DNA from: Cotesia glomerata | Taxonomy: Eukaryota > Arthropoda > Insecta > Hymenoptera > Braconidae | Length of the DNA: 64,000 bases | Assembly: GCF_020080835.1 (NCBI RefSeq) | Contig: NC_058163.1 | Span: 18,565,904-18,629,903 of the forward strand | Direction: 5' to 3' | Part shown: positions 35,860 to 47,225 of the stretch, piece after piece | Numbering within the stretch: position 1 is the stretch's first letter | Layout of the letters: each line of letters opens with the position of its first letter | Translations under genes and position numbers: made by a program | Notes under the pieces: generated by a model | Seen by the model: the letters and a program-made list of their open reading frames with translations, nothing else | Told to the model about the DNA's origin: nothing | Database searches by the model: none

Positions 35860-35936
35860 ATTGACATCTGAGTCCAACATACCAAGGCCGAACATCTAGC
35901 CCTGGCATACGTAAATGTATTTTTTCTAACCTCTAT

Positions 35937-35938
<2 letters not shown>
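35860..35938 (+). mobile_element. 3' tail fragment of a Waldo-like R1 element at a (CA)n tract
   Basis: The segment ACATACCAAGGCCGAACATC ... CCTGGCATACGTAAA lines up with the last ~75 bp of the element at 18235-23335 (ACATATCCAGGCCAAACAGC ... CCTGGAATCCGTAAA). Both are followed directly by CA repeats and then by the repeat X block. This is a severely 5'-truncated second insertion with the same target. Confidence 0.65.
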
Positions 35939-35993
<55 letters not shown>

Positions 35994-36135
35994 GCGCGCG
36001 CGCGCGCGCACACACACACATGCATGCATGCATGCATACAGGCATAGTGACAAAATCGCGGGGGTAGTCAGGGAAGCTTCCTGTGACCTTAAAACGTTGA
36101 GATCTGATTGAAACTCAATTTTCATAGGGGAAAGA
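35938..36135. repeat. (CA)n(CG)n(CA)n tract with repeat X right block
   Basis: CA repeats at 35939-35990, a CG run at 35994-36009 and a CATG run at 36020-36036. These are followed by GGGGTAGTCAGGGAAGCTTC, the conserved block of repeat X. Confidence 0.75.
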
Positions 36136-36640
36136 TTAAAATAGATATGATCTTGACTTAAATTTTAATTCAAAAGTAAATTTTGTTTTTGATTCGGGTT
36201 GATTCACTTGGGTGATAAGTGATTAATCATACATGAACAATATCAAATTGATATACCTAAAAAAATAAGTATCAAGGGAATTAGCACTATAGGGTACAAG
36301 GATTTTAAAAATGACAGAAAAATAAGCGTATATTGCTTCTGTTATAAATATTATTTCTTCATCCTACAAGCTATTAGTAATTTAAAACTACACCTGAATG
36401 GAAATATATTTATGCGAAAAATGTATGCGACATCTATGTGACATGTATAGTATAATATGTTAGCAAAAAAATACATGCAGCATCTTTGTGGCATCTAAGT
36501 GACATACCTATATAACATTTATATGGGGCTATAGAAGTTACAATATATTTTGTGCAAAAAAAATAAATGTCAACATATATGTTCGGATATGTTTTGAGCA
36601 TATATACTTTTCCATGCGGGCAATTATTGCTTGAGTTCAA
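36136..36640. other. 3' flank of the odorant receptor gene
   Basis: AT-rich, with no gene. Repeated phrases around GTGACAT (36429-36510) suggest minor local duplication. Confidence 0.35.
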
Positions 36641-39600
36641 TCAGTTTTCAACTACAGTGAGTAAAAGTATTAACACCGAGTATGACGTTTTCATAGCCTG
36701 TAAAAAAAAATATTTTTAATAAATAATCCAAAATTATGAATTTTGTTTGATAAATTTTTATACCGAAACAAATGTTTGCAGCGATAAAGGAACCAGGCCC
36801 ATAGCTCGTAGTTCTAGTGATCGCAGTGATAGAATCATAGATGTAGTTACGGAATTGCTCACACCTCGTTTGAATTCATTTTCCCAACCGCACATCCATT
36901 GATTGTAAGTGAGTGCATCTGCCTAATTAACCATTGAATTGCAGTTTTATTGTAGCAGAATTATTTTACTCAAATTATTGTCTTTATTGATGAAAATAAA
37001 ACTTACTACGGTGCTCATATTGTTTCCATACCAGCACCAGAAAAATAGTTGCAGTAAAACTATAAATATAGCCATAATTCGTCTTAAAAATAAATGAGTA
37101 TCATTGTTAGCCTGTAGAATTTCAACAAAGATTTAGTTTAGTTTATTAACAATTATGCCAAGGCTAATGCCGAATGGCAAAGAGAAAATATATATAAGAA
37201 TTTTTTACATTATTGTGCAGTTTAAACTACAAACATTTAGAATGTTTTACATAAGAATATTTTAGGATAGATAATATTGAATTTATATAAAATTATGAGT
37301 GAGTATAAAAATACTATTGTAATGAATTAACCAACAAATTTAAGAATCTTTGATGTAACGATAAAGACAGATAAGAAAATTTGAATTAGCTTTATTTTCT
37401 ATCATTTTTATTATTATTAAAGTATGTTGAGGTTGGTTTTACTTGTATCACTGTAGAGTGTTTTACAAGGGAGCGTGGGGAATTATTGTCTCTCCACTTT
37501 TTTCTCCGCATTATAATCTCTCAACCCCGGCATTATAACTCTCAACCTTCTTTTTTCGTCCCCACTCCCCTGCATGTCGGGATTTTTTTCTTTCATGCCC
37601 GACACACATGTGCTGCGACTGTGGCCGACTTACGCGTTATAATCAGTACCCAGGTAGGGTTTGCCAATGCTGACAAATGGCCCAGCCTTGGACCATTTGT
37701 TACTTTGCCAAGCCTTGGTAAGTTACCAGTGGCCCAGGCCTGGCCCGAGGCTTGGCCCAATGGTTCAATATTTTGGAACCAAGCCTTGGGAGATCACGAC
37801 TGGCCGAAGACTGGTCCGAGGCTCAGCCCAATGTTTCGACATTTTCAAGTCGAGCCTTGGGGTACACCACTGGCCCAAGCCTGGCCCGAAGCTTGGCCCA
37901 ATAGTTCAATATTTTGGAACCAAGCTTTGGGAGATTACAACTGGCCGAGGCCTGCTCCGATGCTTGGCCCAATGTCTCGATACATTTCAACCAAGCCTTG
38001 AAAAATCACCACGGACTTAAACCCGGTTCGATACTTGGCCCAATGCTTCGAACACTGATAGAAGAATTTAATAAATGACTTGTCAACAAAAAAATTTTAA
38101 TAAATATAGTTATTAATCGTTGACCAATTATTTCTAACTATCATTTCTTTGTTGCTGAAAAATGTATAAAACTCTCGAAGCTGCTCAAAAAATAGTTTTC
38201 ATGTGAATAAAAAATGATAAATTAAATACTGATACATATTGTGAATATTTTAAAAATGTTTATTTTTCTCCACAAAAAAAATATTGAAAAAAATTGTTAA
38301 CAAGTAAGTTTGCTTATCACTCTCTTACACATATAACAAATTACTTCTAATACAAATATATCTATCAGTGAAACTATAGTTTTGGGAAGTCACTGACACC
38401 CGAGGCTTGGCCCGGGTCTAGCTTGAGACTTGGCTCAATGGTTCGATATTTCCAAATTGAGCCTTGGGAAGTTATTACTATCGGACCAAATATAAATTCA
38501 GAACTAGCTTGGTGCTTTAATTGAATCATAGAAAAATTTTTTCAATGATAAAAAATATTAATTTTTTATGAAGAAAATCTAACGCTAAAAAATGCTTCAA
38601 TTATTCATTATTTATAGTCACATTATCTTAAATAATAGTAAGAACATTTCGTAAAAAAAAATTATTGAATGAAATTATACTAAGTAGTTACTTTTCTATA
38701 AATTAAAAGTGACAATTTCTTAATTTAGATGTACTCAATTATGATCATGTATTTATTTTTGGTAATAGAAAATTTAATTATTTCGTTGAAATCAAATGAA
38801 TTAAAAAAAAAACATTTCATAACTGTATTCTGTCAACAAATTATATTATCTGAACTATACAAAATTTTTAGCAGTTATAAGTTCAATTTTAATTATGGAA
38901 CATCATGTAATAAAGCAAAATGACTGAGTGATGTTTAACTTAACTAAAACTAATCTGTTAGTGTTACTACGAAGTGCAGCGAAGTCAGTTCGAGACTTCA
39001 ACGCGGGTGACCCAGGTTCGATTCCCATCGTGAGCAAAGATTTTTTCAAGGTAATCTGGTGTAATCGCGAGATACGATAATGTAAAGCTGATAATAAACC
39101 GTAAAATCGCGAATACAATTAAAATCAAATTTAATTTTTTAATAATGTTTGCATTTTTTTTAGTCCTGGTAAATTAGTTCCCCAAGGCTTGGTCCGAGCC
39201 CTGGGCCATTTGTTTCCCAAGACTCGGCCCAAGCCTTGTGTTTTTGTTTCCCAAGGCTTGGAACATGGCCATCATCCAAGGCTCGGACCATTGTCCGCCC
39301 AGTGGTCAGCCGAGGCTCACCCTAGCCTCATGCCAAGGCTTGGAACACTGGCATGACGGCTGGCCAAGATCTGGTCCAGGCCTTGCCCAATGGTTCCCTC
39401 CAACCAGGGTACCTGAATTTGCATTACGGCCTTAAATAATAACTATATGAGAAAACCACAGAAAACCCGGCCGGTACAGAGGCTGGCAACGTAACGCACA
39501 TATTCTTTATTTATAATCACTGAAAAATATTGGTGCGTTCCGGAATCGAACCCTGGTCCCACTCTTTCGAAACGCAGGTACCGAGCCGATTAGGCTATTG

Positions 39601-40765
39601 CCAGCCTTATTAAAGTATGTTTTATTCTTTAAAAAAATTTCTTATAGTTAATTTATTAGCAAATTTAATAAAAAAGTTTGGAATATTTTCAAAGTGGACG
39701 CCTCATAACGGTCATTTAATTTTTACTAAAAATGAATTTTATAATGCATGAGGTATGAGGCGTGCAATTATCAAAAAAATTACAAGTTAAATATTATTAC
39801 TTACTAACAAAATTTGAAATCCGTTCAGACATATTAATATAGTACTAGCCATAATTTGAATAACAACACAAAAACTGAAGCAGTCGTTAAGAATTGTCGT
39901 CATCTTTACTATTTTCTGATGATGCATGATGCATTGCTTCAATCTCCAATCGAAACTATTTATTTTATTTACATCTTCATTGTTAAGTTTAAAAAATACA
40001 AAGTTTTCAATATCTTCTTTTTGATCATCATCGTCTTCATTATTTGCATGCGTTATTGCGTCATATTTTCCAATCACTTTTAGGTCGGACGATAAATTGC
40101 CATCGATAGTTTCGATTGGTTTAACGTGGCAGTGTCTGTAATTAGCTAACAATATTTTCAAATGGAAGGTTAAGTACCTCATTATCACAACGATTACCAT
40201 GTCGAATGCAAACAAAGAAAAGTCTATAAAAATAACACCGTAGGATACTGCAAGGTACAGTAATTGATAACGGGGGGATGTAGATGAGTCAAATGGAAAA
40301 TAAGCACGGACTGGAAATTGTTTGGTTGTTCGGTCAGCGCCAAAAATACGAGCTATTACTAACAAAGTAACGAGACCAATCAATATAGAAGCTTGTTTGA
40401 TTTCAAATCGGGCTAAGCTGTTAATTTGTGTCATCACTTCTAGATCTGTAAAAAATAAAATTACTCATGTTTAACAACATTTTACAAGCATTAATGTCAC
40501 AATTATTTGAAAATGTCAAGTAAATATTTATAAATTAGTAACTTGCAGTCATTATGTGACTGCCGAAAATTACGAATTATGAATAAATACTCCTGAAAAG
40601 CATATAAAACGCCTTATATTTTTTAGTAGATTTCATAGAAATCTAACTATTGCATTTGTCCTCATGGCGCAACTTTTGAAAAATTTTGTTATTTTCTGAC
40701 TCAATTCGTTAAGCTGGTTCAAAAAATACCATTAGTTCAAAAGTTTATATATGTATGTATGTATG

Positions 40766-40836
<71 letters not shown>

Positions 40837-43344
40837 CAGTTGGCGCGATACCAAAAGATCCAGGTTCGATTCCTGGTCTGAGCATTTTCTGAGTTATTAT
40901 TTTTTCGGTGGCCGAAAAAAGTCTCACTGAGTAAAGAATGTAACATCTTTGCTTAATCTTAAATTAAAAATAAAGATTTTTAATTGTTAGATATATTCAC
41001 CCAAGGATGGTATGAGTGCTCATACCGACAATAATGTGTGGAAATAAATAATAAGTAAAAATTAAAATTTAAAGAATTTAATAAATAAAAATTTAATGTA
41101 AAAAATTAAAAATTAGTCTAACTTTTTAGACGAATACCAAGGCCAAGTTCAAAGATGAGCTTATAAGTTCAAAGATGAGATTATAATCGGTCAAGCAGTT
41201 CAGAAATTGCAAGGTTTCAAAATTTTCAAAATCATAAAAATTTATTTTTTGGCAGATTCTTTCGCGCATAACTTTTGAATGAAATAACTTATCGAATTTT
41301 TGTAAATTGCATTTTTAGCCCATTAAATGAGCTTCAATTTTCATACCATTTTATTCTCCTAAATTTAAAATAACCTATTCGTCTGTAGGTTTTCAATGAA
41401 ATTTTACTCTTGCAGTCGTTTTTTTGATTAATTTGTCCAACATGTCTCATAAAAATCTATTTATATTTTTATCCTCATTCTCAATGATTTTTTTTTGTAT
41501 ACAATTTTAGTAGTTTTTTTTTTTTATTCATTATGAAATCTACTTCCATTTCGGCTGCCGAATGGCCTTTTTATAATTTATATATTTTGACTTTAGTCAA
41601 AATAGCAACATAATTTAATGTGAGTACCAAGTATTTCAATAATTCAAATTTTGTACCCTGAGACTTACAGGCTATTCCAATCACAAATTTTAAATTATTT
41701 GAAAAACCTATAAATTTATTGAAAAATTTACAAAATATTCGATTTAAGTGTTATTTGCACACGCATGATAGATAATAAAATAATATTCTGTCGAAAGAAA
41801 CATCTAACAAACCATATTTTCGATTTAATGGAAATTATAGCTACATACTCGAGAAAAAATGTTTCTATATAATCATATATAATTGTATATAATCATATAT
41901 GACTATACATGATTATATATGGAATTGTATATGAGGTTATACATAATCATATATAATTATATATGACTATATATGGAGCAATATACGACCAAGCAAGATT
42001 ATATAGTTTCATATACAGTGTAACCTCAATATAACGAATTTCTCGATTTAACGAATTTTTCAAAATCCCCCAGAACTGCTCATAAGAGTCTATGTAAAAT
42101 ATACCTTTATATTACGAATATATTTTTCAAACAACCTCAATATAACGAAAATTCAATTATGACCTTTTTTCGAGTAAAGAATCAAAAAATGAAGATTAAG
42201 CTAATATCATTATTTTTAAATCGTGTTATTAATTTCTTACGCTTACATTTTATGTTTATATTCTATGCTTATGCATTGATAACGATTTCTATTTTGATTT
42301 TCAACTGATTTAAATGTTTTCAAATAATAAATTCTGTGTTTTGATTTAAATGAGTTGTTATTTCCTGATGAAAATGATCTATATATGATTGGATCCAAAA
42401 ATTGTCCAGGTCTAATTATATATAATCATATATAACTATACATAACAATATTTAATTATATATTATAACTTCTAATTGATAATTTTATACATAATTTTAC
42501 GGCTGTAACACCAGCAGTCACCCATCTAACTACTAACTTCGCTCAATGCTGCTTAACTTTGGTGATTAGTGATTGGGTTATTAATGGAAATTTTCTTACC
42601 TTGTTATAACGAATCGAGTTTAATCTAACCTCGATATAACAAACCTCACTGTTACGAATAACTCGATATAACGAATAATTTATATTTCCCTTGAGTTTCG
42701 TTATATCAAGGTTGCACTGTATAATTATACATAATTATATATGATTATATTTCGCCATTTTCATAAATAATCATATATAACTAATTTATATATAAATATA
42801 TATAACTAATTTATATCTAAATATATATAACTAATTTATATATAAATATATATAAATATTTTTTCTCGGGTAAATTACTCATTATACTGTCGAGAAATTC
42901 GAAAGTCGTGGAAAAATTGTCAACTCATAAGTTTTCCGGTTCAAGCTTATTGATAATTTGCATAAACAGATAACTAGACATCGTGATAAGTCGGAATCAA
43001 GTGTAATATAAAAAGATTTATAAATTATTGTATTTTGATAATCGTCATACTTACTATCCATAGTTCTGAGCATATCAAATGGTTCATAAATATCTTTGAT
43101 CAATAGCATAATATTTTTGTATTCAGTAGTGAACTTGAATGCCTTCGATGCAACTTCAAAGCAGCCGATTAAAAAACATAAGTTATCTGTGATGAGCGAT
43201 AAGTCATCAAAATTAGAAATTGCGTCACCGATTATAATCGACGTCAAAAACAAAAATACAGTTAAATTAAAGATACGTAATAGATAATTTAATATTTTAA
43301 AAATTGTTTTGGTTGATGAAATCATTGGCCAATATCCACTGCAT
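36641..43344 (-). CDS. Odorant receptor (7tm_6), five exons seen, N-terminal exon missing
   Basis: Minus-strand exons: 43344-43055, 40445-39805, 37111-37007, 36922-36764 and 36697-36641 (stop). Phases agree at every junction, giving about 416 residues. The first visible exon opens in phase at C-S-GYWPM, the usual (G)(Y/L)WP element of hymenopteran receptors, so a short upstream N-terminal exon should exist beyond 43344; I did not find it. Exon 2 has RAYFPFDSS, typical of the second extracellular loop, and several hydrophobic helices. The C-terminal exons read FFWCWYGNNMSTV, then YNQWMCG...LRSLELRAMGLVPLSLQTFVS, then AMKTSYSVLILLLTVVEN-stop. These match the conserved 7tm_6 tail. Insect odorant receptors form ligand-gated channels with Orco in olfactory neuron membranes. 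No stop or frameshift is seen in these exons. Introns 1 and 2 (2.6-2.7 kb each) are loaded with repeats. Confidence 0.9.
37647..39412. repeat. 70/71-bp minisatellite element in odorant receptor intron
   Basis: A motif of the form CCAAGCCTTGGGAGATCAC...CTGGCC...CCCAATG-TTCGA repeats about five times from 37690 to 38060 (CCAATG positions 37757, 37828, 37898, 37969, 38040). Shorter related blocks lie at 38390-38480 and 39165-39410. The outer edges TACCCAGGTAGG (37647) and CCAACCAGGGTA (to 39412) are imperfect inverted repeats, hinting at one decayed element. Long frames through it are repeat artefacts. Confidence 0.65.
38960..39110 (+). repeat. tRNA-derived SINE
   Basis: GTGCAGCGAAGTCAG (A-box region) and GGTTCGATTCCCATC (B box) lie about 35 bp apart, followed by a non-tRNA body to about 39110. 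It lies between blocks of the minisatellite element. Confidence 0.55.
39415..39608 (-). repeat. tRNA-derived SINE, minus strand
   Basis: On the minus strand the head (39608-39530) reads TGGCAATAGCCTAATCGG as an A box and GGTTCGATTCC as a B box, with a matching stem. An AT-rich body with GTTGCCAGCCTC follows to about 39415. The 5' head and the tail share GGCTGGCAA, in inverse orientation. Confidence 0.65.
40621..40832. repeat. Dispersed repeat Y, second copy, with (TA)n
   Basis: Starts TAGTAGATTTCATAGAAATC like 27976. It keeps the spacing of TTGAAAAATTTTG and GGTTCAAAAA, then ends in (TATG)n(TA)n at 40748-40832. It lies in the odorant receptor intron. Sequence at 41150-41580 resembles what follows the first copy, including TCTACTTCCATTTCGGCTGC, which also occurs at 35817. 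Confidence 0.7.
40836..40890 (+). repeat. tRNA-like 3' half (SINE fragment)
   Basis: CAGTTGGCGCGATACC is followed by CCAGGTTCGATTCCTGG, a T-arm with a B box. It is inserted right after the (TA)n tract. Too short for a whole tRNA. Confidence 0.5.
41600..42015. other. AT-rich intron with ATATATAATC runs
   Basis: Odorant receptor intron. 41870-42010 is made of short ATAATCATATATGA-type repeats, resuming at 42725-42865 beyond the MITE. No gene. Confidence 0.5.
42016..42719. mobile_element. pogo/Tigger-like MITE, 704 bp, TA target duplication
   Basis: The left end CAGTGTAACCTCAATATAAC and the complement of the right end, CAGTGCAACCTTGATATAAC, are inverted repeats flanked by TA (42014-42015 and 42720-42721). 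Inner copies of the CTCGATATAACGAA motif recur at 42120-42150 and 42600-42680. CAGT ends with a TA duplication fit the Tc1/mariner-pogo group. No transposase. Confidence 0.8.
42506..42578 (-). ncRNA. 5S rRNA-like fragment (pseudogene or 5S-derived SINE piece)
   Basis: The minus strand reads AATCACCAAAGTTAAGCAGC and then TTAGTAGTTAGATGGGTGAC. This follows the internal control region of 5S rRNA (GATCACCGAAGTTAAGCAGC ... TTAGTACTTGGATGGGTGAC) with a few changes. Both 5S ends are missing. It lies inside the pogo-like MITE. Confidence 0.7.
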
Positions 43345-44306
43345 CTAAAAACAATTTATAATTAATTATTATATAGTAATTATCCCAGTTAGCAAATAAA
43401 TACTGAAATATTTTTACAACTACAAAGGCAATTTCTCTCATTAAAAAATCTTTTTTTTTTAAGTTTTCATCTCAAGATCGTGAAAAGTACAGTTATGAGC
43501 TTTTGATGTATATCATATTTTTTTTTTAATTGTTTTATCTATTTTTACTATCAATCCTCGTATTTATCTTTCTCCATAATTTTCATGTAACTTGTAGTCC
43601 CGTAAAGTATAGTTTAGATTAATATTTCTTTTCGCTGAATATTCCTTAGTGAAGAAAAACATGTAAATTTAGCAACATGTCGTTTTCAGGTAAAGATTGA
43701 ATAGATCATTGTAATGTATAATTTATTCTACACTGTGAAAAATTGGCCCGGAAAAAAAATCTATGATCATATAAAAAAGGTACTACATAAAATCATGTGT
43801 GATTCTGATAACAAGAAAATTGGTCCTATAACATCTGATATGATCACATAGAATCATGTATTGTCTTATAATTTATATTTGTCATTGTTATTTAATTCCG
43901 AAGATATATTATACAATGTGAACTTTTATTTGTAATTAAAATACGAAAAAAAAAAAACTTGAGAGGTGTCAAGGGACACCCGGATGGAACGAAGTTCCTT
44001 TCGATTAATTAGTGAAGAAATTGTCATAAAATTTTATTTTATTTAGAAAGAAGAAACGAAAATAACCCTGATAGCTATCCAATCGTAAAAGTTAACGTTA
44101 AAATGCAATCCAACTTATGCACAATCTAGTGCCGGAAATTCAGTTTAACTTTTCTCAATATCTTGTAGTACAAGTCTTAATATGAACTTTTAGTGAAGTT
44201 GAACAAAACACTTATTGATATGGCAGATTATCAGAATTTGTTTCTTTTTTACATCGGTAGGTAATTTATCGGTAAAAAAACGAAGCACAGTAAAAATTTT
44301 TTACTA
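43345..44306. other. AT-rich region upstream of the odorant receptor
   Basis: Should hold the missing first exon and promoter of the receptor, but I could not identify either. The stretch 43500-43640 is similar to 48670-48810, indicating a dispersed repeat. Confidence 0.35.
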
Positions 44307-44617
44307 CCCCGCACGGAAAAAGTATATATTCTGAAATATATTCCAGAATATATCCGAGAATATATTCCGAATATAACCCGTTTTGCCCAAGGAATATATT
44401 CCGGAATATATGGGCATGCACTCACTTGTATTCCGTTTTACTCCAAATTTTTCTCTGGTCTATAGTCTGGTTTGTCGTCAAATCTATGGTCTGATCCATC
44501 GTATATATACTGAATATATTATATACTTTTGAAATATATTCCTTGGGCAAAACGGGCTATATCCGGAATATATTTAGAATATATACTAAAATTAAAATAT
44601 ATACTTTTTCCGTGGGG
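44307..44617. repeat. Inverted-repeat element with CACGGAAAAAGTATAT ends
   Basis: GCACGGAAAAAGTATATATT at 44311 is mirrored by AATATATACTTTTTCCGTGG ending near 44615. Inner arms with TTGCCCAAGGAATATATTCC and its inverse continue the pairing for about 100 bp. No clear target duplication. Confidence 0.65.
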
Positions 44618-44647
44618 GACGTACATAACAAAAAAAACAATATTTTA

Positions 44648-44692
44648 TAGTTCGACCGGGGAGTCGAACCCGGGTAGATTGGTTACGAGGCA
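44648..44692 (-). repeat. tRNA-like 3' half
   Basis: The minus strand has GTAACCAATCTACCCGGGTTCG-type sequence with T-arm CCGGGTTCGACTCCCCGG. No A box in range, so a SINE or tRNA relic. Confidence 0.5.
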
Positions 44693-44739
44693 AGCTCTCT
44701 AATTTTATTCTTTTGAAAACATCCAAAAATTTTATTCTT

Positions 44740-45050
44740 TTGAAAACATCCCTGAACTATAGCGAACATAACAAAAAGAAAATTTTTGAAATCGGTCCAC
44801 CCGTTTTTGAGCTTTAGCGAGACTAACGCACAGCAATTTATTTTTATATTTTTTTATTATTTGATGATGATTAATGATAATGATTTTTTTAGCTGAACTG
44901 TCGAGTTTTCGAAAAAAAATTTTTTATTGAATCATCTCTGAACTATAGCGAACAAAAGGAAAAAAAAATTTTGAAAATCGGTCCAGCCGTTTTTAAGTTT
45001 TAGCGAGACTAACGCACAGCAATTTATTTTTATATATATAATATATAGAT
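44740..45050 (+). repeat. Two tandem 3' tails of an RTE-like retroelement or SINE
   Basis: The phrase TGAACTATAGCGAAC ... ATCGGTCCA-CCGTTTTT ... TAGCGAGACTAACGCACAGC, then TTTATTTTTATAT, occurs twice (about 44752-44855 and 44938-45047). Tails of this type, ending in an AT microsatellite, are common for insect RTE elements; the assignment is by resemblance only. Confidence 0.5.
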
Positions 45051-45125
45051 AAAATGTAAAATTGTATTTGCAGTTATGAATATAACGTATGTGAGTTAAT
45101 TAAATTTAAAAGTTTTTTGTTTTTA

Positions 45126-45335
45126 GCTATGACATTAAAGTAAGCAGTCACTTGACTATTTTTTAATTTTTTTTAACAAATAAATTTGTTCCAAAAAATT
45201 ATTTATAAAAAATTGCATTATTAATTTTTGTAAATTTCTACATGTCAATTCATTTTTCTAATTATTTTTTACCATAATTTACTTGTTAAAAAAAATTCTT
45301 AAAATTATCAAATGTCAGCTAGATTAATTTTCATT
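45126..45335. mobile_element. MITE related to 3997-4197, decayed
   Basis: ATGACATTAAAGTAAGCAGTC at the left and AAATGTCAGCTAGATTAATT at the right echo the TIRs of the earlier MITE around an AT-rich centre of the same length. Confidence 0.4.
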
Positions 45336-45887
45336 TTTAGCTTTAAAAATGTTAAAAAATGTTTTAATAATTTATTAATAAAAATAAATATCTGAAATTA
45401 TAGGATGTTTAATTTTCTTAAATATAAAAATACTCTGAAACCTTTTATGAAATTATTTACAAAGCATTAAAATTTTTATTTATCGTCCTATTATTTTTCA
45501 TTAATTTTTTATAAGAAGTGATTGACAATTAACTTGCAAAAAACTTTTTTAAATCATGGTTTTCTAATCAACTTGAAGGTCCAAATAAATATAACTTGAA
45601 GCAACATTGATTTTTCTATAAATTTTACAGTTAAAGTTACAGTAATTTTTCATTAAAAAATCTTCCGACGTTAAGTTACTATACAATTTCAACACAAATT
45701 GTATATAAGCTTTACTGTACAAGTCTTGGAGTAAAGTTAACGTTAACTTTGACTAAACTTCCTATACTACAAGTATTTTTATAGTAAGTGTGGCTATCAG
45801 GGAACTGGCTTGCTTTCTATAAGAGAGAGAGAGAGAGACAGACAGAGAAACATGCGCACGCCGCACGGCTTATAATAGCTTACTATA
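45336..45887. other. AT-rich DNA, no gene
   Basis: No gene or RNA recognised. Ends in a short (GA)n tract (45821-45838). Confidence 0.35.
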
Positions 45888-47225
45888 TAGTCTACTGTCC
45901 CTACTACGAGGTGTTTGGCAACAAAATTCTAAACCGGACAAACTTAATTGATTTTTATGTAAAAAAATGTGAGGAATTCCATGGTGCTATTTGCCAAACT
46001 GCATGAGTAACAGCAAATTAGTTATTAGCAAAAAGGTGTGCAAATCGATGCTAGGTCATACTTTAATCGCTATTTATATTATAGTTAATAAAGATGATTG
46101 CCTGAAATATTTTTTTTTGGCAAGCCCCATTATTGGTTCATACGAACCAACCATTTTTATAAAATCAATTAATTATTAGTCCAAAATAATTAATAAACTT
46201 TTACAAGCGAATGCTAACAGCTGAGTGAGTTACCGACGCAGTCCGCGCAGCTCCGAGCGACTGGCGGTGATGCGCGCGCAACTGTTTCGTTCAAATCACT
46301 CTTCTAGGTGATGTCTCTGATAAAATAATTTAACGTGATAATAATTATTTAAGTATAAAAATAACTACGAAAACCATTTATACTAACTTATACTATAATT
46401 AACTATTTGCAATATTATAATTAGTTTTTAACGTCGTCATTAAAAACAAATTAAAATATATTGTAGCTTTGTCAAATTAAAATCAGAAATTTACTTTTAC
46501 ACTTATAATACTTTACTTAATTTCAGAATTTTTTAAATATTTATCGAGCTTTGTAATTATATAAAAGATTTTAGTAACTGTTCGTGGCTTAAAAATAGAA
46601 TGATGTCTAAGTTTCCTGGTATTAGTAAGTATAAATGATTTTTTTGCAGTAATATTTACTGATAATTAATTAAAATTTTTATACTTAAATATTGAATGAG
46701 TATAATTTCAATATAAAAAGTAAAAATAGTAACAACTATCAGTTGAATTTAATATTAAATAATTATTATCACGTTAAATTATTTTTATCAGAGACATCAC
46801 CTAGAAGGGTGATTTGAACGAAACAGTTGCGCGCGCATCACCGCCAGTCGCTCGGAGCTGCGCGGACTGCGTCGGTAACTCACTCAGCTGTTAGCATTCG
46901 CTTGTAAAAGTTTATTAATTATTTTGGACTAATAATTAATTGATTTTTATAAAAAAAAATGGTTGGTTCGTATGAACCAATAATGGGGCTTGCCAAAAAA
47001 AAATATTTCAGGCAATCATCTTTATTAACTATAATATAAATAGCGATTAAAGTATGACCTAGCATCGATTTGCACACCTTTTTGCTAATAACTAATTTGC
47101 TGTTACTCATGCAGTTTGGCAAATAGCACCATTGAATTCCTCACATTTTTTTACATAAAAATTAATTAAGTTTGTCCGGTTTAGAATTTTGTTGCCAAAC
47201 ACTTCGTAGTAGGGACAGTAGACTA
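45888..47225. mobile_element. Foldback element with ~465-bp arms
   Basis: The left arm (45888-46351) and right arm (46756-47225) are nearly exact inverted copies, beginning TAGTCTACTGTCCCTACTAC. A 404-bp unique spacer separates them. ATA lies next to both ends and may be a 3-bp target duplication. The arms contain a GC-rich block (46217-46300, GCAGTCCGCGCAGCTCCGAG) unlike the surroundings. The small identical frames in each arm are just the two copies of the repeat. The superfamily is unknown; a 3-bp duplication would suit PIF/Harbinger. Confidence 0.8.

Noticed and set aside
35938..36036. CRISPR-like or regulatory array
   Set aside because: It is a simple CA/CG/CATG microsatellite; no spacer-repeat structure exists anywhere in this eukaryotic window.
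37486..38020. Overlapping 171- and 119-codon frames rich in Trp and Pro
   Set aside because: They read through the 70-71-bp minisatellite in two frames at once, so they reflect repeat structure, not a gene.
40742..40927. Tyr/Ile repeat frames over (TA)n tracts (also 28101-28168)
   Set aside because: Products of dinucleotide repeats.
45991..47122. Paired 62-67-codon frames in both arms of the 45888 foldback
   Set aside because: They are mirror copies caused by the inverted repeat, short and without recognisable domain.
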